A stretch of 64,000 nucleotides of DNA from Xiphias gladius (Eukaryota; Chordata; Actinopteri; Istiophoriformes; Xiphiidae), in contig NC_053402.1 in NCBI RefSeq assembly GCF_016859285.1, positions 21,709,056 to 21,773,055 on the forward strand, in the 5' to 3' direction. Shown here piece by piece: positions 1-11,638 of this stretch; the stretch's first letter is position 1; every line of letters starts with the position of its first letter. Position numbers and translations under genes: made by a program. Below the pieces are notes generated by a model. It did no database searches. It saw only the letters and a list, made by a program, of their open reading frames with translations, and was not told where the DNA came from.

Positions 1-1908
1 GATCCCTTGTTTTCTCGGCCTGTTGAAGTAACGACAAGACAGTATGTTGAATTAAGGGTTAAACCAGAACAAGTAATACATGAATTCATAGTGAAACTTA
101 TACCAATGACAATAAGCAATAATGGAGTTTATCATTGAGTCTAGTTCTCTGATTTAAAGACCATCATTTTACCCATGTGTTTTGATGTCACTAGTTTTAG
201 TTCTGCATTTTAAGTCCCAGAGGCCCAAATGCTGTATATGTAGAAAATAATAATAACTGGAGGATCAACAGTTTTCCTTTTAAGTATTCTTTCTATTCTT
301 TCTATTCTTCTGATCCTATTACAAGCCAATATATAGAAAAATCTTGAAGTGATAACCTTTTCTCTGTCATACACTGGGCTTGCACATCTGATTTGGGTAA
401 GAAAAATAGGAATGGCCATGAAATATTTCCTAATTTGGCATCGTAACATTGTTTTATATTATATATGTTATATGGAATAAACATATATTCCCTTTATGTA
501 TCAAAAACATCAAAGAGATGTACGTTGTATTATCCTACAGAGTGGCATTACTTCTATTTGGAGTCAGTTAGACTCTATTAGTGCTTTGGAAAAAGTGCTG
601 TCAACACCACAGATACAAAACATGAAAATCTACTGTATTTAACCGGGTTTTACAGCTGGGGTCTCTGAGTCCCCAAACAGAAGTAATGTGTGATTTTCTG
701 TAGCAACTTCTGTAACACGAAATCAGTTCAAAATAAGGTTTCTAAGCAATTCTCATAAAACAAAGAAAATTCATGGAAGTATCCAGGTGATAAAACAATT
801 TTAAGTCTGTTTTAAGCTGTTGAAGAGAACAAACATTAACGAGGTTAAAGGCGTTACAGAGTTGTACCCATCAAAACCACCAAAGTGGTTTCTCAAAGTC
901 CAGTAGACTTTTTCTAAATTAATGAAGATTGAACCCATTTACTCTGCTGACCTGATACTTACTGATAAAATCCCTAGATGTTTTATAGCAAATCAGCAGT
1001 GTCCCCAAATACTCAAATAGCAGTTCACTGTCGATGTGAGCTGCGTGAATCCCTTAAAGGAATAGTCTGTCCTGAACAATACTCACATGCCTGTGAGTAC
1101 ATCAGTAGAGGTTTTGCTAACTCTAATTGTTTCTTGTGTTCATATTGGTCACAAAGAGATGGGGGGAAAAAAAATCACACTCCTCGTTCTGTGTAAAAAT
1201 ACACACTAACCTCATACTAACTTGTGTGTGAAAATATGAGTTACAAGTTAATATGGGGCTTGACGAGTCTGAGAGAGACAGATCAAGTGAATGCCAAGTT
1301 CATCTTCCCAAGTTAGTGTCTTTTTGGTAAACGCTGTTAATTGAAGCACAAAGAGGGAATTTTGTACTTAAAGGACTGAAACTCTGGAAGATTCCCAATG
1401 GATTTGTCTCAACCCAGGATGCTGAAGCCTCAGTTTTGCACCAAACTGTGGAATTTGTCCTCCACCGCTTACACTGAAGCCGCTTTAGGAAAGTACCTCT
1501 TTGCAGCCAGCGCGAACAGGAAGAACGATTCACAGCAACTAATAACCCTATCAGTGTACATGCGGGCGTGTGAGTGTTGCATGAAGATAGATTGGAAAAA
1601 AACATCAGCCAACCCTTTAAACAGCAGAGAAGCGCTGCATCCAGATTTTGCCTGTCTCGTCCTGTGGTAATTTGTGATTAAACACCACAGACCAGCAGTC
1701 AGTGAAAATGAGCAGTGCTGTGTGCGGTTAACTGACGACCCAAACCCCTTCTCGCAAACGAGTTTGCGTTTTTCAAACTGTCCCTGTGCTGCAGTTTAGA
1801 GCTGGCGGCAGGAATTGGGAATGTGCAGCTTCGGGCTTTGACATTTTGACCTCACAAGTGAGAGAAAACCCTGGAGCAGAGAAGAAGAAGAGTCAGAGAA
1901 TGAAATAC
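1..1908. other. Non-coding or unassigned left flank
   Basis: No exon that I can support was found here. The stretch is AT-rich with stop codons in all frames, and its short open frames lack family resemblance. It should contain the downstream exon(s) of the reverse-strand TMEM265-like gene that starts at 2112, but I could not recognise them. They may lie left of the window. Confidence 0.5.
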
Positions 1909-2112
1909 CTTGACTGAATTTATCAGAGCTATGATTCCGATGCAGGAGATCCCACAGATGATGCTGCAGATGGCCAGTTTCCTGTGGTGCTTGTCGTCGC
2001 AGCAGGACGCCGCGCTGCTGATCAGCTGATTGCAAGCGTCACCTGACCCTAGCACGGTGTTCAGCGGGACCTCTTCATCCACTGTTATAGATGTCTGAGG
2101 TGAGTTAGACAT
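1909..2112 (-). CDS. tmem265: TMEM265/dispanin-like membrane protein, first coding exon
   Basis: This is a partial gene: one coding exon of about 68 codons. The chosen start gives MSNSPQTSITVDEEVPLN. An upstream in-frame ATG at 2160 is possible but adds a tail with no resemblance to the family. The exon ends in a hydrophobic segment, CGISCIGIIALINSVK, followed directly by a GT donor (reverse complement of 1907-1908). In dispanins (CD225 family: IFITMs, TMEM265) the first coding exon likewise ends just after a Ser/Ala-hydrophobic helix with a terminal SVK-type motif. Human TMEM265 has a similar 'SIICG.SC.G.MAL' pattern and lies in 16p11.2 with RUSF1 and ARMC5, so synteny supports the name. The second half, with the second membrane helix, was not found. 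Another dispanin is the main alternative. Confidence 0.5.
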
Positions 2113-5100
2113 GTCTGCAAAATGTAACAGTGTGTTGAAGAAAGGTCTAACTTTGTTCACACTCGATAGGTTTGTTTGGTTTGCAAGACAAGGGGACTTT
2201 CAAGGAACCGCTTTCAGCTGTTATCGAAGGACAAACCCTGCTTAGGGAAAGGTTTATTACAATTCAAATGAATTTAGTGTTCCAGCTCTTTACAGAATAG
2301 TGTTCAGACAGAATGGAAAAGATCATCTCAGAGTTGTTGTTGTTATTGTTGTCTCATTGACTCCATGGATTGCATTTGATCTGTTCTGTTTTATTTATGT
2401 TCCTGCTCACACACTGAAAATAACGACGTGATTACTGACATCACCTCTATTTGACGTCACAATGACAAGAGTCTCTCTCCACTAATAAACCTGGATGCTG
2501 CCGTATAAGACCAGTATACCTCTGCATGCAGTCTGCCAAAACACTGCTGTAAGCCCTATTTATGAATATATATATATATATAACTGTACATACAATAACA
2601 AAACTCCCACAGAGAGTTATGGGTTGGTCAAGCTGTATATATATTTAAAATGCCCTGGAGTAGGCAAGGATTTGACCACTTCTTAAACCTGGCCCACCTG
2701 TTTTATGGACTCATTATGATAGCACAGCAGGATCAGTTCAATGTAATTCAGTAGCTCAGGTGCCCACGTGTCCCAAAGGGAGTATTGGTGGTTTTTAAGG
2801 GTGCGAGAATGATATCCAGTCTTGTTCTTGTGAAAAAATGCTGCTGCTTTGCTTTATGCTGAAAACAGAAAGATGAAAAAATGTGTTCCCACATTGCCCT
2901 TATGACCCCTGTCTAGCTTTTAATTAATGGTTGATGAGATTTCACGAGGAGTTTCACCTGCTGCGACCTACAGCACCGGGCAAAGAAAAAAAAAAAAAAA
3001 GAAAAAATCCCAGTTTAAAGAATTTAAAAAAAAGTTTGACACGAGTCTAAACATGTCCTTCAAAATATTCAGAAAGTATGTATGTCATGGGACACAGTTC
3101 TACGCGTTCCCTGTTAACCATACAAAAATGCAAAAGCCTGAAAAACTTGTTGGATTATACTTTAAAAATGTCAAAACCTCCCGCTTGGCTGGAAGGTTTT
3201 GATGGAGAAATAAACAAAAAGAAGAAACAAAAACATGTAATTAATCTAATCTCTGATCTGATGAAACCACACCGGCATACTCTGCGGGTCTGTATCAGCA
3301 GCGAGTCGGACTGAGTCAACAGCAGCATGTTACACAGGCCAGTGTAACAGTTTTAGTCAGAAACTACAAGACTCTGGTTTGTGTCCACACATGTAGGAAT
3401 GTGAATTACTGCATGACAGTTGATTGATTAAGAAAGTTTCTGTTCTGTACATATACAGAAGTGAAAACAAAACCTAAACCTGGTCCACAAAGACAAAGGG
3501 GAGTGTACGACTTCATTTAACAATGTAAATGTCAAATTGACCAGATGTTACAGTGTAAACACAATTAAACCTCAGTTAAGGGCTAAAGTTCTTAGTTGAA
3601 AGTACGAACCTGATCAAATCTGAAAGGCACTCTTTGGAATCCGCTCCTCAGTCTTAATATACTCCTTCAGTGAAACCAAGGACTCCTTAGTTTGTTCAGC
3701 GTGTTATTTCGACCGGTATTCAAGTCCCGATGAGATTGTAGGCAGATTTATCGTCTCCTTCTCTGCTTGACAGGATTCCAGTTTAGGGCGACGCCTGCCA
3801 GAAGAAGCTTTTTCCTTCAAATGGGAAAGTTTCAGTTCAGATTCCCAGGCGTGCTCATCCAAACACCTTTCCTCTCACCGTAGCAGGAGTCAACAGCTCC
3901 GAGGCAGACGTCTCCCTGTGAAACCTCCCGTGCTATATTAAGTTGTTGAATGACAGGACTGAGAGCCGAGTGTGAAACTTCCACGCCCATTTATTGTGCA
4001 GACTCCCACACATACATTTCTCAAACCCTTTGTTCACAGGGTTGTATTAGTTCTCGTAGTCTGTCACTAGTGTGCGCAGGGTTGACGAACTCTCCCCCTT
4101 AGTCACAGTGTAAAAAACTGTTCAGTGTAACAACCTTTCCCTCGTGTATATCCTGTACCTCATTCCACAGGAATTGAAAGGTGTGTCAGCACTTGTCTTG
4201 CCTTGGGGCAAAACAGCCGCAGCCTGTCAACCTCACTGTTTTCTGAATTCACCCTCGAGGAGTAAACAGATCCCAGTTCACTATCTATCTAAAAGAAACA
4301 ACTCATGCATCTTATATCACTTTGAAACATAAACTTGTCTCTTGGATCAAGACGAGAGGGTCAAAAAAAAAAAGGCCTCTCCCTGTGTATAAGCGTTTCT
4401 AGTTTCCAGCCATCCCTTTGCTCCATTTCCCAGAGATAAGAAGTGCATTAGTCACTCCTCGGCTCGGTGATTGTTGAATAACTGACTGCATTTTCTCAGG
4501 GCTGACGTCACGCATTGTAAACTATACTACCTCATTGGAAGCTGGATCTTCCCTTGTGATGAAAGAGAGCATGGGAGGGATCTGCTGTGGATTTTCATCC
4601 AGTCATTGTTGGTCAACAGACCCGGTTTCTGTTTCATACACTGGTTATGATTCAAACTATCAGGTGCACTCCTCTCTGTTTTGAAAAAGTGAACCAGAGG
4701 GAATTGACACCCAAGGAACCAGAGAAAAGTTTTTTTAACTGCAGATACATGTGAAACACAGGGATTTGGTATCTTCCTCTTTTGTCATGATCCGTTTTGT
4801 TATCTCTAAATATAGTAACAGCAAACTGGTCCGGTCTTGCATCACTCAACTGCTGGGACGCTTTCAAAGTAATAAAAAGATGTTTTTCAAAACAAGACCA
4901 TGGAGATTTCCCTTCAATGCAGTAGCCCAAACAAAACGACAAAAAAAAACAACCTACCAACCAAAACATACACATTTTTCGGCGTCTGACAAGATTATTT
5001 GCTAGACAACTTTACAACAGCAACTGATGACAGAAGAGAGTTCACTTTATTCAACCAGGGCATTTTGGTACACGATCTTTGTTAAGAGTCTGATCAAATT

Positions 5101-5232
5101 AAATGAAAGTGTTTCTCCGTCAAAACAGTCAAAAGCGCAGCGGAGACAACAAGACATTCAAGGGCTGCAGATGCTTTACTATGAAAAATGTGAACCTAAA
5201 CTGGTCATTGCTTTTGCTCAGCTTGTGTAAAA
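2113..5232. other. Intergenic DNA, no gene recognised
   Basis: About 3.1 kb between the TMEM265-like exon and the hairpin at 5233. It holds short AT tracts (for example TA repeats near 2568-2582 and an A-run near 2985-3000) and short chance open frames. I see no coding exon, RNA gene or clear transposon. Confidence 0.5.
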
Positions 5233-5280
5233 TAATGAAATGAGTGGTTAACCTTCTCAGGTTAACCACTCATTTCATTA
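5233..5280. repeat. Perfect 22-bp inverted repeat with a 4-nt loop
   Basis: The arms at 5233-5254 and 5259-5280 are exact reverse complements (left arm begins TAATGAAATGAG), separated by TCTC. No mismatch was found, and pairing stops at both outer ends. A 22-bp perfect stem of mixed composition is not expected by chance. It may be a fold-back insertion, the remains of a template-switch event or a transcribed hairpin. Confidence 0.9.
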
Positions 5281-5689
5281 GCCATTAGCCATTAGGCCCC
5301 ACCACTGGATTCATCGCTGTAGACGCATGTTGTGTGGACAGGCGAGGTTCAACTCCGCAAGGGTACAGGCATATTTTAAACTGGAGCAAAGGTAGCAGAG
5401 AAGCTTTCCCTGCATATCACATCCCACTCTTTTGTCACATTCGGATTGGACAATAAAGCTTTAATTGTGTGTAATATAACAACTGCGTGATATGCAAAGG
5501 GTGCAGATGAGGTGCAGTAAGTTTACAATAAACAGTAATAAAAGAAAAATTTAAAAAAGTCTGCAGTCGGCGTGCAGTAGACCTGCTGGTGAAAGCTGTA
5601 AGAGCTGGTACACGGCCACAGTGTTAGTTGTGTGTAATGGTATTTATAGCGGCATGACTAAGGATGGCAATATCAGTCGGTGGGTTGGT

Positions 5690-5965
5690 TACTTTCATCC
5701 AGACTTAAATATCTCAAACGCTGCTGAATGGATTGTCATTAAATCTGACACATTTTTATGTACTTTTATTTGCGTGTCTTTTTATACAGACTTTTTCATA
5801 TTGCCTTGTGTTTCTTTCACAACTGGTTTTAATGTTTTTTACGGCAGTTCGTATTGCTGCACCGATAAACTCGCCTTTCCTGATACACGCTCGCGGTCCC
5901 CTGAGGATGAACCCCGGTGACCTTGGTGATCCTCTCACTTCTCCTCTGGCGTCACCATGAATCCA
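5690..5965 (+). repeat. Dispersed fish repeat fragment
   Basis: The segment ending CCTGAGGATGAACCCCGGTG and GTGATCCTCTCACTTCTCCT resembles a widespread teleost interspersed repeat. That repeat carries the phrases 'GAGGATGAACCC', 'GACCTTGGTGATCC' and 'TCTGGCG(C/T)CACCATGA'. The upstream part (ATCTCAAACGCTGCTGAATG) also matches its usual wording. It is diverged. The match is from memory and was not searched. Confidence 0.5.
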
Positions 5966-6894
5966 AATGCCCGGACGACCTATCGACCTACCTTTATAAA
6001 GCCTTGAGGTCTCCCGCCCTCGCAGGCTTGACGTGAGGACGTTGACGGGACGTCACGGCGCGTACGACCGAGGTCCTCGACGCCTCAGCTCGAGCCCCCG
6101 AGTCCAGAGTGGTGGACGTTCGGCCTCAGCCTCGGGGAGCTTGGGTCCAGGCATCCACGGTGCCCAGAGTATGAGTTGTTACAACTTTTTGCGATCCCCT
6201 AAATTTCATATTGCGCCGCCATCGGCTCGACATTTCAATTCTTCGGACACTTTTGTTTATGACCACATAAATAGAAAATGAAGGAGATCCCCATCGGCCT
6301 CGGTTGTACATAATTAGCAATTGTTAGCACGCTAACAAACATGATACCTGCCTAGTTTATTTCTTTTTTTTTTTTAAACTTCTGTTTGAGTTTTTTTTTT
6401 AATCTTTGTGTTTTTATTTATTTAAATTTAATTTTACGTTTTCTGTTCTGTGACCCCATGTTTCTTCCTTTTATAGCGTTATCTTTATGGTCCATTTTAT
6501 ATTTTTATGCTTGTTATTTTTATATCTGTTTTTACTCGGCACCTGACTGGAGATACAACTGCAGTCTCGCCGTTAGAAACAATAATAAACCTGTGCTGAA
6601 TCTTTGTAATATTCAAAAGTGGTTTGTAGTGGCGCTCTTTTTTTTTTTTTTTTTTACATTATAGGAAAATATCTCCCCGCCTCAAACTCTCGCTCCAACC
6701 AATGAGGAATCCCCAAACTGTGACGCGGAGATAAACACGGAAGCACCACAAAGAAAACACGACTCGTCGGCTGGGTGCCTCAAAACGTCTGTGCGGCCGA
6801 AATGAGCCTTGGTTAAGTAATATTCCAGTGGATTTCCACAAACCGCAGTGTCGTTCAGTTTGTTAGTTTGGCCACCACCCATCTAGCAGCCTAA
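5966..6894. other. Intergenic DNA and probable rusf1 promoter side
   Basis: Contains a CpG-rich block at about 6010-6170, unlike the AT-rich surroundings, preceded by TTTATAAAG near 5993. It is followed by T-rich sequence, including a long T-run near 6639-6656. The last 200 bases before 6895 are the likely rusf1 5' UTR and promoter. No coding exon was recognised. Confidence 0.45.
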
Positions 6895-9800
6895 ATGGAG
6901 AACGATAGCGCTGTGGTTCTGGCCACAGAGAGATACGGCAGTGCAGGGTCCTGGAGGTATTTTGCAAAGGGTGAAGTGGTGGAGAGGAGGAGGGATTGCA
7001 GTGAAGGGGAATCAAGAGGAAACTCTGTTGTTGGAGTTTTTAAAGTATGGAGTTACTACGTTTTCCATGTAGCATCATTGGCTGTTCGTGCACTCTCATC
7101 AGCCTGACATTTTAACATTTAATTTCAGAGTGTGTTTCTGCCTCAAGGCTACCCAGAGAGCGTCAGCGACGACTACCTGCAGTACCAGTTTTGGGATACG
7201 GTGCAGGTAGAGTGGCGGAAAACCAAAGCCATGGAGATCATTGCCATCCCCATCAGACTGAAACTCGCCATTCACACGCTTCTCTCTCTCTCTCGCAGGC
7301 TTTCTGCAGCTCCCTGACAGGGACTCTGGCCACTCAGGCCTCTCTCAAAGGAGTCGGTGTTGGAAACCAAGAGGCGACAGTGGCTGCGGCCACAGTCACC
7401 TGGTTATTAAGAGGTGATCCTTTAAAAAAAAAAACACAATAAAATGACATTACTCAGTCAGTGCAACTTGTGAAATATTGTTTTCCCCCTGCAGATGGAA
7501 CTGGCATGTTGGGAAGAATCCTCTTTGCCTGGCGGAAAGGGTTGGCTCACATTTGTGCCTTTTATTCAGTTCAATAAAACTTTAGGGAGCTTCTCATTTT
7601 TTTCTCTTTTATTCACGCTCCTATTTCACTCATGGAAATTCTTCCTTATGATCAATTTCTTTGTCTCTGCCACAGGAGTAAACTGGACTCCGAGGCCAAA
7701 AAATGGAGGTATGCACTATGTACAGGCACTACATTTTGAAGACTTGATGAGTCTAAACATTTAGTCCTTTTTTCAAAATGTCTTACCAGGCTTTTTGCCG
7801 ATGTTCTCAACGACATCGCCATGTTCATGGAGATATTGGCTCCATACTTTCCTGCTTGCTTCACCTTGATTGCGTGTACTGCAGGGATATTCAAGGTAAG
7901 TGTAACTTTAAATAACTTAAGAAATACATAGTCAGTAAATATGTAAGTGAACCTTAGGTTTAGAGCTTTTTGTATGTGTATTTTAGTAGGTTAAAAATGA
8001 CCCTCCATGCGCAACTCATGTCCTGTTTCCTTAAATCTGAATGGTCGGGAGTAACCATAATCAGAAAGCAGAAAAATTTTACTACTACTACTGTGTGTGT
8101 TTATTTTTCTGTCTTTTTTCTAATCAGTGTTTTTTGCTCATGAATAACTGGATAGTTTTACATGTTAAGTTCCCTAAAGAATTCCAATAAAACAGTCTGA
8201 GAAGGGAAAATCACTCTTCGGCTGAACAGGCCACCAGCCAGTGATGCAGTGATGCAGGCAACCTGCGACCTGTAGACATTGTAGTTTGCAAGACGAAAAG
8301 TTTGGAAACCACTGACCTGAACTTTGAGGCCTGATAAATGGACTTAATTAATTGGACATTTTGTATCACCTTCCTCAATTAATATTATCACTATTTTGAA
8401 TCTGACACAAATCAGAGAATTGGGTGGCGATTCACAGGTGTGGAACCAGGCTACACATCCAGCTATGATATGAAATGGAGACGAGAAATCAGACTTTCTA
8501 AAGCATTTCTAAAGGTGGAATTAGACGATTATCAAAATTAAAATTGGCAAATTTTCTTTTGATTGAATAAACACTTCATCAATTTAGGATTAGGATTTAG
8601 GATTCCTGAACAATACAGTCAGCAGAATAAACACCGGCTGAACTTGGCACTGCTACGTGTGTTTGTCTTCTCCAGTCCATTGTTGGAGTGGCAGGCGGAG
8701 CGACCAGAGCTGCTCTGACTGTTCATCAGGCTCGCAGAGACAACATGGCGGACATCTCTGCCAAAGATGGCAGCCAGGTACTTTTTTGGATTTTTTTTCT
8801 TTTTTCTTTTTGGTAACCTTTGACTTTTGTCTGATTCTGTTTTTCATGCAGCAGTCCACAGTGAACAGTGATATCTTGTAAACAACATTCTGTACAGTTG
8901 TGGTACAGTTCAAAGACCCGTTCATGTTCATGTTCATTCTTCTCTGTTTATCATACCAGGAAAAAGTAGTAAAAGATAATATGATGGCAATTATGAGGGC
9001 AAATACCTTTTTATATATAGTATGGTGCTGTGTCATATTCCATTATACATAAAGAAGTACACTAGGCTTTTTTTCACAGCAGACATTTTGACATGTCATA
9101 GTAGAAAAAGCACAGACAGGTGTTATTAATAATATTGACGATGGCTCTGTTCTGTTTAAGTGTGACAGCGAGCCAGCACTCACAAAACCAGGACCCTGAA
9201 ACCAAAGCATCCATTTAATTAATTTTCAGCTATGACATGTCTTAATGCTGTTAAAAAGGCCCGTGGTGACAGCTGTTTTAGAACTGCAGGTTTCTAAGTT
9301 TTAATTGATAATAACTCTTTAAAGAAATCCCCAAAGTCATCGAAACATGCCTTTTATTTTCCACAGGAGACTTTAGTGAATTTGGCTGGACTGCTGATCA
9401 GTTTGATACTCATTCCCCTCGTCACTAATAACCCAGTGTAAGTGGTGTTGTATCTGACATACTGTATATAAGTTATCAAAATAATCTTGCTCAGGGAGGC
9501 TGACTAAATCATGAACTGTCAACATTAACTGTCGAGACCTCACTCAGTATAGATTTATGTAACTCTGTGATTATCTACCATTCTGAAGGTGCAATACTAA
9601 TACTGTATACTGTTGCACTTCAGCCTATAACAGCCTGTGTATGACATTTTTCACATTTCCCACAGAATCCACAGAATTTAATTCTGTGGATTCCGGTGGT
9701 CCATATACAGACGACCATTAACTTGAACTTGAAATCACAAAGAACTTACATTGTTTTATTATTTGAGGAGACTGTTGTGTCTTTAATGTCATGAAACTCC

Positions 9801-10940
9801 ATTTTAATTCTCGCTGTCTCCCCTTCAGACTGACTCTCAGCCTCTTCTTCCTCTTCACTGTCCTCCACCTCTTTGCCAATTACAAGGCTGTGCGTTCGGT
9901 TGTCATGGAAACCTTCAATGAGGCACGGCTTTCAATTGTTTTGCAGCAATACCTGAAAGACAAACGGACCCTGAGTCCACTAGAGGCCAATCAGAGAGAG
10001 CCAGTTTTCTTGGGTAAAAGAAAAATCATAAATTTAATGAGTTTTCTTGGCTATTCCAGGTTTCCTAATGTAGTGGAATTGAGACACAGTTGTAATGTGA
10101 TGATTCTGTGGACTGAAAATGAGGAAACCTTCTGTTTGTTTGTTTTTTTTGTCCAGAGTTTAAGAAAACCGTGCCAATCAAACTTGGAGTGAGGCTACAG
10201 GAAGTTGTGCAAAGGTAATTTAAACTACCATTTTTCCTTGTATGATGAAAAATTACACAAAATAAAAGTTGAATAGATGCATTTTTACATTTATTTTGTA
10301 GCCCAGAGGAATTTCAGTTGGCTTTGAAGGAAAACAACATGCCTTACCTCTTAGGTGTGAGAAACGGTATGTCAGCCTGAGAAGGCTTCTTTCTCCGCAG
10401 AATAACAGTTTGTTTAAGAGCCATATTAAATACGTTGAATGTTTTTGACTCAGCCGTTTTCCTCCCAGGGTGCATATGCGTTTGTTTGGGGCCAGAAGCA
10501 TCAGTACATGATGAAATCAGAGCGATGTGCCAGGCTGTGTGGATCAGCAGCACGTTGAGCCCTCCAACTTCCACAGAGCCTCCTACTCAACAACAGCAAA
10601 GTGGGCCTTTACCTCCGTTCATTTACATTAATAGAGTTGCTTAACGCTTACACTCTTTTTAAATACTGCAAACTTGTATTCTTTTTTTTTTTCAAGGTAA
10701 CTGGGAAATGGTGCATGAGAGCCACAAGCTGATGGACACAATTTTCAATCCATTTCTCAAAGGTGGGCCCACACAAAACGGTTTTAACCTATAGATAATC
10801 AGCCTTATCTTGTGTATTTTTTATCAATAGCATCATTGCTATTATAATTTCCAGGTGTGGAAGCTGCGGGATGGGACATAAAACGAACTCTGCTGGACTG
10901 GGATGAGTGGAGGGTCGAGTGGAAATCTAAAAGCAGCTGA
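6895..10940 (+). CDS. rusf1: RUS family member 1 (RUSF1, DUF647)
   Basis: A complete gene of 14 coding exons: 6895-7044, 7129-7206, 7299-7413, 7495-7540, 7676-7708, 7790-7895, 8676-8777, 9367-9437, 9829-10013, 10157-10214, 10302-10366, 10469-10600, 10697-10762 and 10855-10940. All have GT-AG borders and the phases join to 430 codons; human RUSF1 (C16orf58) is about 468. Tell-tale stretches are FLPQGYPESVSDDYLQYQFW, GVGNQEATVAAATVTWLLRG, GGATRAALTVHQARRDNMAD and the C-terminal GWDIKRTLLDWDEWRVEWKS. The DUF647 core spans roughly residues 50-300, with hydrophobic helices in the exons at 7790, 9367 and 9829. RUS (root UV-B sensitive) proteins are membrane-associated. Plant members are linked to vitamin B6 and auxin handling; the animal role is poorly defined. 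A poly(A) signal variant ATTAAA lies near 10996. Confidence 0.95.
9665..9693. repeat. 14-bp perfect palindrome in a rusf1 intron
   Basis: The arms GAATCCACAGAATT (9665-9678) and AATTCTGTGGATTC (9680-9693) are exact reverse complements around one T. It lies in the intron before the exon at 9829. Confidence 0.85.
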
Positions 10941-11638
10941 GCTGTTTGGCATCTGCAGCTAATACTCATTGTTTATATCACATTGTTTAACATTTATTAA
11001 ACAATGATATTTTTAAGAATCTCTTGTTTGTTTCATTCTTTGTTCAAATCTCAACAGGGACGATGCAAGTAGAGAAAAAAATATTTTTTACATGAATATT
11101 CTGATTTTGTTCTTGACAGCTAATTAAAAATACAAAACTGGAGAATCAGTGAGAAAATGTCATTATTTAAATTATTTCAATGACTTGTTTTTGCTGTTTA
11201 CTGTGAAAAAAACAAAATAAAACAAATAAATGCGTGAGGACGGGGGCGGTATTGAACTTTCAAACCAATTAAAAAGCCACGAAGAAGAACCAAAAACGAT
11301 ATAAAGAAAAGGTTGCGTCAAGTTAGCAACATTCTGTAGGGTAATAGCGCAAAATCAGTAATTGGGTTTAGAGATTATAAACGATAATTTCTGTTGAATC
11401 TACTTTTAGGGTTTAATAATAAAATTAAAAAAATATGTCTATACTGCTGAATGCAATATAAGTATATAAGATTTCCACAGTCGTTAACGGAAACCTTTCA
11501 CACATGTTTTGAGGCTATTATTTTGAAAATTCTAATCGGATGTATACATTGTATTATTGCTAACCTGACCGTACGTTCAAACAACTTAACAACAACATCA
11601 ATTTGTTTGGTCGTAAATTGGCCAAAATTTTTTACAAA
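10941..11638. other. rusf1 3' UTR and intergenic DNA
   Basis: The rusf1 3' UTR probably ends soon after the ATTAAA at about 10996. The rest is AT-rich and includes the upstream region of the THAP-integrase gene. No other feature was recognised. Confidence 0.5.
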
